Shown piece by piece: positions 36,201 through 50,000 of a stretch of DNA of 64,000 bases (position 1 is the stretch's first letter; each line of letters begins with the position of its first letter). Under the pieces are notes generated by a model. The model searched no databases. It saw nothing but the letters and a program-made list of their open reading frames with translations, and was not told where the DNA came from. The translations under genes were made by a program, and so were the position numbers. Source of the stretch: Fennellomyces sp. T-0311 (taxonomy: Eukaryota > Mucoromycota > Mucoromycetes > Mucorales > Lichtheimiaceae); NCBI GenBank assembly GCA_025266875.1, contig JALLLT010000004.1, positions 682,001 through 746,000 of the forward strand. Reading direction: 5' to 3'.

Positions 36201-36756
36201 TGAAGCAGGTACGCCAACTTTTGGGAGTGATGGTTAGAACTTTGAGCGAGGCAGTCGCCAATCGTTTTCAAAAAACTTCTTTAATTTTCAGCAGGTGTTG
36301 CAAAATTCGATGCATCTCGTCCCATTTCTACTTAAAAATCCTATATGGGTGATATTAGTACGTATGATCTGTTATAATAAGTACCACGTTGTAATCTTTT
36401 TTGGGGAAACTACGTACGTAGTTTACCAATCACGGATAATGAATGTTCTCGAATTGATACAGCTGATGAGGCTTTTGATAATTATAGCTCATAGATAAAA
36501 GATTACATTGTAATCTTGGCATGTTTTAAGTATTTTCTATTGTAGCCTGCTGCATGTTTATGTCAAAGATCCGGAAAAGGTACACGTAGCCATGTTTTTT
36601 CCTTTTTGAGACTATATCTGACGTTTGCATCTTCCATTCCGGAACTTCTACTCCTTAAATATGGGAGTGTCAAACCAGAACAAGTTGCCTAACTTGCAAT
36701 CTGATCCAAGTATATATAGTCAAGCTCGATAAAAAAGAAGTATACTCCATAAAGTC
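33203..36756. other. AT-rich gene desert (3.5 kb)
   Basis: No gene supported. 33280-33735 is alignable with the minus strand of 19980-19570 (duplicated 3' flank of the LEA2-like genes). The rest is AT-rich with stops in every frame. Scattered ORFs of 60-80 codons lack family similarity. Confidence 0.55.
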
Positions 36757-38064
36757 ATGTTTACAAAAAAGCGCTTTGAATTCTCTGATATTCCCGATCT
36801 CTCTGGGAAAACTGCCATCATTACAGGTAGTAACACTGGTGTATGTATCATTTCGCCACAGAAGCAAAAAACCAAAGTGCTTACCCTGCAACATTTAGAT
36901 TGGCAAAGTATGTGCAATTGAAATGGCACGAAAGAATTGCCGTGTGTGAGTACTATCACGCTTGTTTTTTCAGTATAGTGGCTAAATGTAAGCTCTAAGG
37001 TTATCGCAAGTCGAAGCTCAGATAAAGGTGAAGCTGCAGTCGCCGATGTCAAGAATGCTACAGGAAATGACAACGTGGAATTCATGAAGCTGAATCTGCT
37101 TTCCCTTGCATCTGTCAAAGCCTTTGCCGAGGAATTTATGTCCAAATATAACGAGCTTCATGTCCTTTTGAATAATGCTGGTGTCATGATGTGTCCATAT
37201 GGTCTCTCAGAAGACGGTGGAGTAAAAAACGGCGTTAATATAAATAGCAACATTTGCTTATATGGTTTCTTTTTGGTTTAGGAATCGAGACCCAATTTGC
37301 AACGCATCATGTCGCCCATTATTACTTAACTATACTACTGCTTCCTTTGTTGGAGAAATCAAAGCCTTGTCGCATTGTAACTGTCACCTCAGACCTCTTC
37401 GGGTTGACATCTTTCAAGGCTGTTAGCCTGGATAAAGTGAATGACGAAAAATCGTACAATAGTTTGTTCCACTACGGGTTGTCCAAGGTACATAAAGAGA
37501 GGGGAACTGTCTGTTCTTGGCTAATAATCTTACATAAATAATCAATCTGATTAGGCATGCAACCTTTTGTTTACTCGCGAGCTCGCCAAGCGTTTGGAGG
37601 CTAGAGGAATTGATAATGTAAGCAGTCGATTGTGGACCATCTAGTCACAAAGTACATTCTAATGTTTGTTCATAAATAAAAAAAAAGCTATACGTGAACG
37701 CCGCACATCCCGGGATTGTACGCAGTGACCTCTTGCGACATACCTTTGAATCAGGAAATTTGATAAAGAAATTTGTACAAGACGTAGTCTCGGTATCTAC
37801 GGAAGACGGAGCGCTGACGCAGTTATATTTGGCAACCAGTCCAGAGGTTGAAAGCAAAGGTATCAAAGGCAAATACTATGTAAGACCTCTTGGTATTTGG
37901 CATAAAATTAATTTCTAACGTGTACTTGTGAACAGGTTCCCTTTGGAAAGGCTGGGTGCCCAAATCCTTATTCATCTTCAGATAACAATGCCGCCCGTCT
38001 ATGGGACTTTACCGAAAACCTTTTGAAGGAAAAGGTCCCCGGCTATCCCGGCGCTCCAATCTAG
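36757..38064 (+). CDS. Short-chain dehydrogenase/reductase (retinol dehydrogenase/WWOX-like)
   Basis: Several exons encode about 330 residues. NAD(P)-binding 'TAIITGSNTGIG' spans the first intron (36841, GTATGT). 'LNNAGVMM' and the catalytic 'YGLSK' (Tyr-x-x-x-Lys) are present, and the catalytic Ser lies in 'VTVTSDLFG'. 'NAAHPGIVRSDLLRH' follows, as in RDH/WWOX-like SDRs, and the tail is '...KVPGYPGAPI'. An intron with a GTGGAG donor joins 'SEDG' to 'IETQFATHH', restoring the family motif. The start ATG at 36757 gives 'MFTKKRFEFSDIPDLSGK', the usual length before the Rossmann fold. It probably reduces or oxidises a carbonyl or alcohol of a lipid or xenobiotic. The substrate is unknown. Confidence 0.85.
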
Positions 38065-38628
38065 TTTCTTGCACAATATAATTAACTTATTGAACATGCT
38101 TTGACCCATCATATTTTGCTGTATTCATAAACAGCAACAATGATTCGCATGATGTTAACTACACTTTTGCTTTGCTGGAACCTGGAATGTACCGGGTCTA
38201 ATCGCATCCATGTAATCTATTCATACGTGTACAAGATAATGTGTGTACCATAATAGGTCTCTATGATGAACGAAACGAAATGTGCTTCTACGGTATCCTC
38301 GGTAATACCAATCAGATATGGTACGATGAAAAAGCGTCTGACGAATGAGTATGTGCAGACAAGCGCATCTTCAAGCATACAGTCTGTTGGCTTAGAACGC
38401 ATATGAACTACAGTATTCAAAGCTACTATTCGATAAGACAAATCATCTTTCCCCCGTCAGACAAGCACATGACGGACTGTAGAAGGAAAACGCCACCACA
38501 CAATGATTACTTAAAAAGATCTAGTCATATGATCAAGTCAGCCCGCAGCACATTCGTTTTCCATATAAAGGCTCTATTTTACTTGTCACTTATCTTAGTC
38601 CCACAGCAACAAGCAGCCAAGCGGCACC
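38065..38628. other. Intergenic
   Basis: 3' flank of the SDR gene and promoter of the F-box/LRR gene. Nothing else is recognised. Confidence 0.5.
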
Positions 38629-40625
38629 ATGGGCAAGCGACTAGGATTCATTACTGCATTACCTAGTGACATTGTAATTGAGATCTTTGTCCATCTGTCA
38701 CAGCAAGATTCTCTGACATGCATGGCTGTCTGTCGCGATTGGTACAGCATTGTTCCTCAGTACGCTCAAGACTTATGGAAGGAACTACGACTCAGTGAGC
38801 GGGACGCATCCAGCAATCACCAACGCCGCTATCAATGCTTGGGGAGCCATGTCAAAACTGTCATTGTCAAGCCGACTAGAAAGAGCAAACGTGTGGACGA
38901 AAAAGTGTTGCATGCCATCATGATAAAACTTTTGCAGTGGGGATGCACTGAAATCAAGTCTTTTGGTAAAGTAACAAGAAAAACGAGCTACATGAACGAG
39001 AAATTAACTCTAACCATACATTTCTAGAGTTCATCTCCTGCTATGTATCTGATCAACAAGAGCTTATCCGTTTACTGAAGGAGTTGACACCACAGTTGAC
39101 GCGTTTATCCCTATCCTTACCTTCATCCAAGTGTGACATTCTGCTCTTTCTCATTGCGTTTCCGGAGCTTACCCATTTTACGTGTCAATCCATCGTTTCT
39201 TTCGGACTAATTACCTCCCAAGAACCTGTTACCATCGTCGAACATCCCACGCTGCCAACCGGTTTCCGCACAAAACTTAAATTCTTATGGTTGGATATCG
39301 ATAATATGGACAAGTTAGATAAACAAGACCTTTTGAGAAGAAGCCCGGATTTACGGTGCTTCATTGACGATCATGATGACATTTCAACATATCTCGATTC
39401 TCTTGTTTCCTGGTGTCCAAAACTGGTGTGCGTCGAAGCCAATAGTTGCACCCGTCTTGAAAGCCAACGTGACGATCATAGTGTTTATGTCAATACAAGT
39501 ACCAGCGGACTTCGTTATATCAACATGTATAATCGATCCTACCCCGATCAAGTCGCTCGACAAATTGTCAAAAATCAGAGCACGTTGGAATATTTATCTG
39601 TTTTCAACGATAGACACGGTTATGACTGGACACGCACTCCTGGACTTATTCGTTTTTCCAACCTGCGTACACTGATAATTGTACACAATCAATTCACTGC
39701 CGAGTCATTAGCCGCCATGCTCAACTGCTGTTCTCTTCTCGAGACGCTGAAGCTACAGCCTCGACACAATGTTATAAGCCTTGACCCTGCTGCTCTTCTA
39801 CCTCTTCGGAAAATGCGTAAATTGCGATCTCTCAGCTGTGATGGTATTACGTTTAGTCGTAATCTGTCGTTGCTGACGTTTCTCGAATGGTTCCCTGCCT
39901 TGGAAACATTGTATATTCCCATGCTCTATCTATCTCCAAACCCACCATCGAATTTCGAATACCCAAGAAAGCTAAAGCATGTGGAGTTACCTGACATTGT
40001 GTGGGAATTCGATGGCATTGATAACGACAAAAATGCAAAAGTTGCGCGTTTCTTCGAGTGTTTGCTTGGTCGCTCAAAACCCGAGACTATAAGGCTTTAT
40101 GAAGTACCAGCTGTTGGTTATGAATCGCTGTTGATTCTTGCCGCGCTACCTACTCTCAAGTATCTTGATGTGCAACTTGATCGTACCGTGGAAGAAAAGG
40201 ATCTACTGCAATTTGCCAAGATACTCGGTGAATCAACAGTTATTGAACGACTAACAATACGATCCCTTGCTAATCTGTCATTTTCCATGTTTGACGCTTT
40301 GTCTGGAATACATACGCTTACCTACCTATCTACGGAAGTGGGTATGTCTTCGCATTCCCTTACACATGTTAGCAAAGACGGATTATTGCATATACTGCGG
40401 AAAAGCTCTTCTTTGATATCGATTACTTTCAATGGTGACCTCGATATTAGGGATGAACAAGGTCAAATTCTCGAGGCCTACCAGATCGCTGAGCTAGTAA
40501 GGCAACAGACGCCCCACCGCAAGATACCCAGCGCTAGATCTAAGTATTGGAATATGTGGGGATTTCTTTTCAACAACCAGAAGCAACTGCGGAATATAGC
40601 TATCCAGCTTGTAGACAGCAGCTAG
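38629..40625 (+). CDS. F-box/leucine-rich-repeat protein
   Basis: Two exons (38629-38965 and 39028-40625, phase-1 intron of 62 nt) give about 644 residues. Residues about 8-45 are an F-box ('ALPSDIVIEIFVHLSQQDSL', 'AVCRDWYSIV'). The rest is a long array of degenerate leucine-rich repeats ('LTRLSLSLPSS', 'LRTLIIVHNQFTAESLAAML', 'LETLKLQPRHN', 'LKYLDVQLDR'). F-box proteins bind Skp1 and present targets to the SCF ubiquitin ligase, with LRRs as the likely substrate-binding surface. Large F-box/LRR families are common in Mucoromycota; the target is unknown. A broken relative lies at 17.6-18.9 kb. It is followed by PPWD1 on the same strand 325 bp downstream. Confidence 0.85.
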
Positions 40626-40950
40626 TACAAGTTAGCATACGCGCAGTAGCCAGCACTTTGATCAAAACTACAAATTGTATCGATCGAAAATATTTACATG
40701 AATATATTTAGGCTAGCACTAGTAAATCATTAAAAAATAATATTCCTCAAATCCTGCAACACAGTAATATAAGTGTTAGTCTATAAGGCTATATGAATCG
40801 TTTATTTTGTAAAATATGGATATACGTTAAGGAGTAGTTGCCTTAGAAACGATAGTATGACTAGATCTATTGATCAACATGTCGGAGGCAGTCCCGCTTA
40901 AGTTAAAAATTCAAGCGCGCGTCAAGAGCCTAAAACCTTCAAACTTAATC
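40626..40950. other. Spacer between F-box/LRR gene and PPWD1
   Basis: An AT-rich spacer of 325 bp. An in-frame upstream ATG at 40879 could extend PPWD1 by 24 residues, but the ATG at 40951 is preferred. Confidence 0.45.
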
Positions 40951-43532
40951 ATGAGTGAAGCAGATCAGACCATCGGCAAACGACCACTTGATGAAACACC
41001 AGTAGAAGAAGAAGGTAGGTCCATTACCTTGAAAGATCTCACTCTCGATTATAACGGTTCTTTGTCAGACGATGAGATTGGTCCAATGATACCCCCTCCC
41101 GCGGATGAAGTACCGCGAAAGAAAAAGCGAGGTAAATGACATTGAATCTAAACCATTCAGATCTCAAACTCACATCATGGAAACAAGTGCTTGCTCACGA
41201 AAAGCTTTACCTTTCACATTTGCCAATGGCCGATATGTACGAGAAAAGTTATATGCACAGAGACACACTTTGTCACGTCGCAACTTCCGCACGGTACGAT
41301 ATGTGCAGCCTTGGAAAAACAAACTATGGTCTCACGTATACACCATGTTTCTAGGAATGACTTTATTATTACGGCATCCATCGACGGTCACTTGAAATTC
41401 TGGAAGAAAACAGCAGCAGGCGTCGAATTTGTAAAGCATTACCGTGCACATATGGCAGTCATCAACGGTATCAATATTTCGCCCGATGGTGAGCTGCTTG
41501 CCACCATTTCAGATGATATGTCTTTGAAAGTCTTTGATATCACCAACTTTGGTACGTGTTATGTCCTACCGGTTGTATCAGAAGGCTTATGTACAGCATA
41601 TTAGATATGATCAATATGATCAAGCTTGGTTACAAACCTAAAAGCGTATGCTGGATCCACCAGCAGGGTCAAGCGCAGGCGCTGGTTGCCATGTAAGTAA
41701 ATCTAACATTAGTCGACTTTTGTATACTTACTACTCTCTTTAGCTCGGAGGCGGATTCACCAAATATCCATCTCTATGACGGTCGGGCTGAAGGAAAGCC
41801 ATTGCATACAATTTCCAACTTGCATTCACATCCAGTACACATAATTTCCGTACGTATCGCATATACTGTTCATATGATTGTTTACTGACTTTAATAATCA
41901 GTTTAACTGGCGATTCAACACTGTTGTCTCTGTAGATACACAAGGAATGGTAGAGTATTGGGAACCAGAGGAACCCTTTGAACTGCCCAAATCTGTGGAT
42001 TTCGAAATGAAAGCCGAGACCGACTTGTACGATTTTAGAAAGGTATGTTTTAAACCAAGATAATTGTGCTAGACATTAATCCTTTTTATGTAGAACAAGT
42101 CGACACCAACCTGTCTGACGTTTTCGAATGATGGATTGCAATTTGTCACAATGAGTTTCCCTGATCGACAAGTTCGAGTATTCAAGTTCTTGACTGGCAA
42201 GATCTTCCGCAAGTATGATGAAAGTATACATGTTATCAGTGAAATGCAGCAGGTAATTCGTACCATCAGGCATGTTTATTGGAAAATTAAACATTAGATA
42301 TAGGCTGGCACGGCAATTCACAAACTCGATGACATGGAGTTTGGTCGTCGACTTGCAGTAGATCGAGAACTAGAGAAATCTCAAGCAGCAAACTACGTCA
42401 ATGCAGGTATAGGCTTATTATCATGGAAAGGGTGATCAAAAGATAACATCGGAATATGTAGTTTTCGATGAAAGTGGTAACTTCATTGTGTATGCGACGT
42501 TGCTTGGAATCAAATGTAAGAAATGAGCACAAGAAGTAAAGTAAAGATAACTAACAATATAATGTGTAGTTGTAAATATCCGCACAAACAAGGTGGCACG
42601 ACTCATCGGTAAATCAGAAACACATCGATTCTTGAATATGGCCTTGTATCAAGGCGCGCCAAAGAAAAAGGGTGTGTATACTTTGGCCATGGCTGCTTCG
42701 GACAATGCCACTCTGAAAGAAAGTGAATTGCTTGATCCAACCCTATTCTGCACTGCGTTCAAACGAAATCGGTTCTTCATGTTTACTCGACGTGAACCTT
42801 ATGAGTAAGTTGCTTTTAATTACTATTGCTTTACAGAGTAACTTACATGGATTAGGGAGGAGAGTCAAAAGGGTGATCGTGATGTATTCAATGAGAAGCC
42901 TTCTCGAGAAGAACAAACCGTGGCTAGCACACAAGAGCGTAAACAAGTACTTGGTACCCATGCTATTCTTCGAACAACAATGGGAGATATCCATATTCGC
43001 TTGCTTCCCGATGTTGCGCCCAAGGCAGTGGAAAACTTTGTCACACATGCCAAGAATGGATACTACGATAATCTTATTTTCCACCGTGTCATTAAAGGAT
43101 TCATGATTCAGACCGGTTGTCCGTTTGGTAACGTACTCACAACACTATTTTTGAATACGAGTTGCTTATACTTCGTCAATAGGTGACGGTACCGGTGGTG
43201 AATCCATCTGGGGTGAGGATTTTGAAGATGAAATATCGCGGGATGTCCGACACGATCGACCATATACAGTGAGCATGGCCAATGCAGGTCCCAATACTAA
43301 TGGTAGTCAATTTTTCATCACGGTGGTCCCAACGGTAAGAGGATGATAAGGCAATTTATAGCAAAAGACTGACGAGTAAATTCTTGTTTAGCCTTGGTTG
43401 GATAACAAACACACTGTCTTTGGACGAGCCACCGCGGGTATGGATGTAGTTCATGAAATCGAACATGCTCGAGTCGACAAAAACGATAAACCACATGAGG
43501 ACATCAAGATCATCAACATAGAAATCCGATAA
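40951..43532 (+). CDS. PPWD1: PPWD1-type cyclophilin with WD repeats
   Basis: About ten short exons. The acidic N-terminus '[17 protein letters not shown]' leads to '[20 protein letters not shown]', a PPWD1 hallmark. Four or so WD repeats follow ('[16 protein letters not shown]', '[15 protein letters not shown]', '[14 protein letters not shown]', '[14 protein letters not shown]'), then '[17 protein letters not shown]', '[17 protein letters not shown]', and a C-terminal cyclophilin domain ('[13 protein letters not shown]', '[13 protein letters not shown]', '[13 protein letters not shown]', '[21 protein letters not shown]'). It is a peptidyl-prolyl isomerase of the spliceosome in the nucleus, lost from budding yeast. 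The length (about 640 residues) is normal. One change: the family Asp after 'MIQTG' is Cys. It converges on the RabGAP gene, 48 bp between stop codons. Confidence 0.95.
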
Positions 43533-43580
43533 ATAAAAAAAACACTGAGTGCGAATACACTTTAATTGAGACAAATTCAT

Positions 43581-46402
43581 TTAATCCATGCTCCGTGCTC
43601 CTAAAGGATCTATGCTACTCGGGCTAGAGATTCCGCTTGATATAGGCTCAGCGTAACTCTCTGTGATATGAATGGCAGATGCCCGTTTGTTGCGTGAGGG
43701 TGATATGCGCTCGGATCTAAATTGACGCGATTTAGTCGATTGATCATCGGTCATGATCCATTTAAATTTGGTGTCGGACTCTTCCTTTCGCTGCAGTGTC
43801 GGGTCGGATATTAAGTCTTCAATGCGGTAAACCACGTTTTGTTTGGGAGTATGTGGTGTCCGTGGCGCTGGTTCGGCTACAGCAGTTGGTTGCGAAGCAG
43901 GCTGTTGTAACGGAGGTAACGGTTTGGTACTCAAGTGATCTGATTTTACCGACGACCGTTCTGACTTGTCGTCATTCGACACGATTTCCCAATCCAACGA
44001 CCGCTTATCCTCTTTGGTTTCAACCTCTTTTGGCTCGCGTTCTTCTTCTTTAACGGCATTCTCTTTAGCTACTTGCACTTTGCTGGCTCCAGCGGCATCG
44101 ACACAACTAGCCAACGTCGCTGGATCAAACGTTTGTTTGCCAGCCAAGACATCACGCACGTGCTTGATACCCGTCAGAGCGCCAATCAGTATAGCCGGGT
44201 CAGGCTCACTCTTGGCTTCTGTATCCTGAAAGAATTCCAACTCGAGCGTGTCAATGCTTTTCGCTAACAGATCGGCCATCTGACGATTGGTCGAAACCAA
44301 TTTATCGAGCTTATCGTTAAAATTTTCGGTTTGTTGTTGTCGTACTGGTTGAGTTCGTGGGATAGGACGGTTGGCAGATGTAGCAACAAAATGACGATCG
44401 ATATCCGATGGGAATTCAGAAGACACAGTGAGTCTGCGTCGTGATGGGGGTGCATCGAAACTCCCCTTCAATACATTATCACCAAACATATTGACGTTTT
44501 TCTGCATTTGCATTTAATCAGCCGCCCATTCCTTTTTCAGCTTGTTTATTTACCTGAACAGTTCCCATCACACCTGCAATGGCTCGATTGAAATCGCGCA
44601 CCTGAGGACTCTTCATCACGCCGCGTGTAATGCTGGCAAGTCCATCCAGGTTTGCCCCGTGCGATCTTCGATGTGCAATTCGATTGGGAAGTGGCTCTGG
44701 TCGTTGAACACCTTCCCATAAGGAATGTCGAGGAGGTTTGCCTTGACGTAAATCATTTTGCTGCAGAACATGCAATCCGCCGGCTTCCGAAAGTTCACTT
44801 TGTAAATATTTTGCTTGCTCTACAAGGCTTGCAGGATTTGCTACTTGAGGTGCACGCATAAGCAATGTCAAGCACTCTGCATAATCACCACCTAGTACTA
44901 TGTATACAAGGTTTAGTTTGCTTCCGTAAAGATAAGAAACACTTACGGTTGTCTCTCATGCGTAAGAGAATGGCCAAACTCACGTATTCTGCGATCTGAA
45001 GCGTAGGATCCATGGCATATATGGCATCCCATAATTTCAACAGATCGTAAAATTCAAATTCGCGCCCAAATAATAAACGAAGCCAGCGCCTATATCGAGT
45101 TACTTCCGGCTCATCTCCGTAATAAATCTACTTACATTCCATAGAGTTGCGGCTCGATATTGTAACGTTCAAGGTGCTCATAAAGGACGGGATCCGTGCT
45201 CCGAAGGTATTTGTGGTGTATGCGGTGACAGGACAGCACTACTGGATTCAACTTTGTAGTCTACAGCTACGAGTTAGTGACAATGTTTAACATACATTTA
45301 CTGCTAGCTTACTGATGTCGATCTGGGTATATTGTTGCCGTGCAAATCCTTTTACAACGGCTTTAATTCTTTTGTTACTTCGGCCCATCCAATACTTACC
45401 GGCGAGCTCGTGGTCACTTTAGCTGATATTCTTTCATTGAACTCGTACCACGGCTTTGCGTACTTCATAATCTTATCAAACAGAATATACGCATCGTGCT
45501 CAATGTAAGCCGGATCCAACGTTTGGGCGATCAATCTGTCGGCTGGTCTATCCCTTGATATTAGCCACACTATTCCTATTTTTGCATAATCCTAATGTGG
45601 TTATTTACTCTGATGGTTCCGACAAACCCCCTTCCATTGGCCAACACTCGTCCGTCAAGACCCAGTAGAATGGTGCAAGAAGCTCATGCATCCCTTGCCG
45701 ATATGAAACATCATGGTGTATTTTGCAGTAGATGAACAGAATATCCGTCATTTTTTCTTGCACTGCTGGATCTCGAAAGAAGTCGACATCTGGAAAACTA
45801 GAACAAAAACATTAGATTACAGTCAAGCAAAGAATCCAAACTTGCTCTTACGTTCGTTCCACATCCTGACGAATCGTCTTTCTAATTTCAGAATCCTCAA
45901 AATACTGCTGCCATGGATTCTATATCTATGTTTGTTAGAAAGAGAGAGAGAAGACGCGTCCTGTACTCTTCTTACATTATCATTCAAGGCGAGTGGGTTG
46001 TTATCGGTTAGATCCTGGTTACTGTTGCTTTGCTTAATCATCTCGGCCGGTTCGTCAATGTACTTTGCTCTGAGTTTTCCATAGCTTCGACGATGCTCAG
46101 CTTGACAAGCTGCCCACGTTGACAATTCCAAGCTTGGAAAGTACCCGGTATAAATCTGTATTTTATTGCTTTTATCAGAATTTCAACCTACAAGCCCAAT
46201 GAAAGCGTTACCTTCCAGCATACGGATCGTAAACCAGATTGACAGACCGCGCCAACCACACCTCGGTGCCGTATAGACTCGATTGAAAGATTGGGGTCGT
46301 CAAAGATGGCATGCCAACCACGTCTTTGTCCACAGGTTAATTGAAATGTATACGGTGTGCCTTTTGAAAAGCTTACCTCCTTGACTGAATGCTATCTGTC
46401 AT
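43581..46402 (-). CDS. TBC-domain RabGAP, TBC1D5-like
   Basis: Multi-exon. The start at 46402 ('MTDSIQSRR') splices to 'GWHAIFDDPNLSIESIRHRG' and 'QSGLRSVCWK', the R-x-x-x-W core of the TBC domain as in TBC1D5. Next come 'YGKLRAKYIDEP', 'NPLALNDN', 'NPWQQYFEDSEIRKTIRQDV', the 'ILFIYCKIHHDVSYRQGMHE'-type TBC helix (about 45720), and 'YILFDKIMKYAKPWYEFNE'. The C-terminal third is disordered, with a coiled-coil stretch ('NDKLDKLVSTNRQMADLLAK') and an acidic WEIV motif resembling an LC3/Atg8-interacting region. TBC1D5 proteins stimulate GTP hydrolysis on Rab7 and bind retromer on endosomes. The intron (GTAAAT...ATGCAG) at about 44556-44501 joins 'VMGTVQ' to 'KNVNMFG', skipping a stop. Confidence 0.85.
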
Positions 46403-47069
46403 GTTGGGTAGAGGGGAAAAAAGGAAAGAGCCAGCTTAGTTGACACTATAGAATTCCCGAAGCAACAGAGCATTTCGGCGGACTTGATGCATTGATGCCA
46501 ACAGCATGTTGCTAAGGAAACGACTCCTTTCCCAAACTCCATAAAGCAGGGTCCCTCCATACACATGCAACCGCACGGTACCCATTGCGTTGATGACAGC
46601 ATATGATTCTTTCATACGAAATGAAAGAGATATACTCTAATACGTTCTAATGATCATTGCGCGTATGCATGCAAATACCGGCCGCATATAAAGCTTTAGT
46701 GAAACACGGGGTTAGCTTTTTCGGGCATGTAACCTTCAATGGTATGAAGGAGTACGCAGAGCAGAGCTTTATCGACCGGGAGAAAGTTTTCCTGGTGTCT
46801 TATTCAGCAACAGCAAAATAATGTATAAATTGCTATGGTTACAAAAAAATATAAAACATGGCAACTTACGCCTCACAGATACACATCCTTTGCAGTGTAA
46901 AGTAATATTGTTTCGGTTGTTGACCATATACAAACAAGTGTGGATAAACTCTTTCCAATGCAAACACGTATCACAAATGGCCCCGTAGCCAATCAGCTCG
47001 ACCAACCGTGGGGTAAAATACTGAAAGAACGATTGAAGAAAAACCGCAGCAACCTTTTTTGGGATCGCA
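46403..47069. other. Divergent promoter region (RabGAP / Zn2Cys6 factor)
   Basis: 667 bp between two divergent start codons. The ORF at 46940-47245 overlaps the true first exon of the factor in another frame and is not considered coding. Confidence 0.5.
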
Positions 47070-50000
47070 ATGGGCGATCAAACCAAACGCAATGTAAAGA
47101 CTCGAACCCCTCGAGCTTGGTAAAATTCCTTGTGATCCGCTTTTTCCGCTCAAATTACTCACGAATTCATCATGCAGTGATCTTTGCAAACGTCGGAAGA
47201 TCCGTTGCCATTTTACACCCGGCCAACCGTGTTTTAACTGCATAGCTTATGAAGTCGATTGTGTCTTCACAGAAGAGTATGGTTTCTTTTCTACTTGTTG
47301 TAGCTGTATTTTATTAACAAAAGAGCTTTGTAGCTCACGGAAACGAGGGCCACCGAAAGGGTAACAAGAGAAAAAGTAACACGACCTTGTCGTTTATTCA
47401 CAGAAAAACCTTATTAGACGCGCCGAACAACTAGAAAAACGAATCGCCGAGGTGAACGAGAAACTCAAGGACCTTTCAGGACGAAGCGATATCGATGCTC
47501 TACTAGACGAACACGACCACAATCGTTGTAAAAAGCGGCCACGAAACAAACCCACGGTCAAGGATCGACAATCAGTCCTCTCACGCGAATTCACTGAAAA
47601 CATTGATGCACTCCATTCGCGCCTGTGGCCACCAGGTGCACGGTATAATGATATCATTTATCTCGGCGACATGGATACGTTCCAGATTTTTTCCAAGAAA
47701 TTGCGCCTCAAAGACGACGGCACGAACAAATGGAAGGGCCATTTCATTCGGAAATACGGTGATACCGTTGTCCTCGTGGCAGACGAGGCAAACGCTGGAA
47801 AGACGGATACCAAAATACCCAAGTTCAAGTGGAAGTGGAATACATTCGTGCCATCGCTACGTGGTATCCATCAATATGTTTACCTGGTCACTGGCCTGGA
47901 TCAGTATACCAGCACTCGACTTCTGAAAATGTAAGCTTTCCTTCCTTCCTTTATACAAGTGATTTAACCTTTTTCAAACGATCAGATACTTTGCAAACAT
48001 TCATCCGATATTGCCAGTAATTGACAAACATGAATTCCTTCAACAATACCGGGATAAACTCCCAACCTACCCTACGGCTGATCTAATCAATGCCATGTTC
48101 GGTGCAGCTGCGAGGTTTGTGGAATGCGAAAATCTGGATCAGGAACGGAAACAACGACTTCCGCCAGATGCAACGTGGGATCTCCCAATAGGCTGGAGTG
48201 ACCATTTCTTTGACCAGGCCCAAAAAATCATATCCGATGGCATCTTGGGTCCAGCCACTATCAGCACTGTGCAGGCCATTGTACTTATCCAGAATCAAAG
48301 GGCTACGGTCGATACCAAATCATCTGCTTGCTGGCTAACTGGTGGTTTTGTAAGTTTTGTCTGAACATATACACAAAGATCACGTTTAACTGATGCTGAG
48401 CAATGTATGCCACCCTAGGCAGTAAGACTCGTAAGTTATTTTTATCTCCTCCGTCAGCCAAGTACCAACTCTAATGGATTTGGTAAAAGGCACAAGGTCT
48501 AGGCCTGAATAGAAACTGCGACGCTTGGGATATACCTGAGCACGACAAAGAAACTCGAAAACGAACGTGGTGTAGGTGTCCGCGATTTAATTGCTCTGAT
48601 ATATCCTCTCATGCTTTCCGTTAGGGGCTTTGTATATCTGTGATCGGTTTCAAGGAGCATTGAACGGTCGACCTTTGGCAATCGATGATGATGTAAGCGA
48701 ATATTTTTGTATGGCTGATGTATAATTAAAACATGAAAAGGACAATGATGTAGGATATCCGGACTGTAGAGCTGACTATGAAGAAATCGTTGATGCTCCC
48801 GATGATCCAGACGAATACTCTGGTCCTCGGTTTCCATCTTTTTATACCCGCCCCGAACCGACTGATGGCAGAGTATGTGTGTACCAGTTATTTGTGGAAC
48901 TAGCAAAGCTTTCTTCGATCCTTGGTCGTGTCATCCATGGACTACATACCCCAGAAGCAAAAATGCTCAGTGTGCAACAAGGAAGCGACGAAACGGTTAG
49001 AAAACTGGACCGAGAATTGACGGAATGGCGTTTTGCATTTGGACGAAACGTAAAGCATACGACGTTTCCAGACTATAGAGATAATGGCGAGTTTACTGGT
49101 GTAGTTGGTAAGTTTTATGCTTCCTTTTATTGAACAAGCAAGGGAAGCTTATCGAATATCGTAGCAACGACACTTCTCTTTTATTTTACGACCTTGATCC
49201 TGTTGCATCGCCCATTTATCAGATCCAACGTCTCGAACGCAGCTGGCTCAAAGCAATCCTCATTCTCATCGTTTTGGATCTGTACGAGTGCTGCTACAAA
49301 TGGAATACGGATAGCGTCAGAGCTTTCGATCCATGACTACTTGCTTACACCTTATGCATTTAGTCTGTATCCCGTTTTGCAATGCTGCTTGATTCTAATG
49401 TACAACACCAAGAACCAGGACCCGCATATCTCTATTGCTGCAAAGGAAGATCTGGAAAAGGGAATTGGTCTGGTCGATCGCATCCACGAAGCATCCAGCA
49501 CCTCCCAAACACTCAAAGTCCTTCTCCACAGTATCATGGATAACAAGAACATTGACACGATCACCGGGCCGCTGGAAATGGACTATAAGGATCTAGACGA
49601 ATCTAAACGAGGCGAGAACCGATACGGTAATCCATCATCTTACACATGCCGGGCAAAACAGAAGAAAACAACCACCAAAGTGTCGATATCGGCACTCATC
49701 GACAACCTATTACTGCAAGACATCCCTGTGGATTCTTCGTGGGTTTCGCGGGCGAGCACTCCAGGTAAAATGAAAGACACATATGTGTTAAGCTATACAC
49801 GTAGAAAATGCTTGACTATTACCCAACATTATAGTATCTATACCTTTACAATCAACACAAGAAGAGGCGTTCACGTTGCAGCAGTTTGGTTTGAACTCTG
49901 TACCGAGCGACACCATCCTGCCGCTTACTCAAGGTGAGATGTATCCACCACAAATCCCATTTGCCGCCACAGCATCGTTACCGTTGATGACTACTTTGCC

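Noticed and set aside
41105..41395. Alternative frames across the PPWD1 second exon
   Set aside because: The spliced PPWD1 frame carries the conserved [15 protein letters not shown] signature; the others do not.
46940..47245. 101-codon ORF before the Zn2Cys6 factor
   Set aside because: The true first exon (ATG 47070) is in another frame and splices in phase into the zinc cluster.
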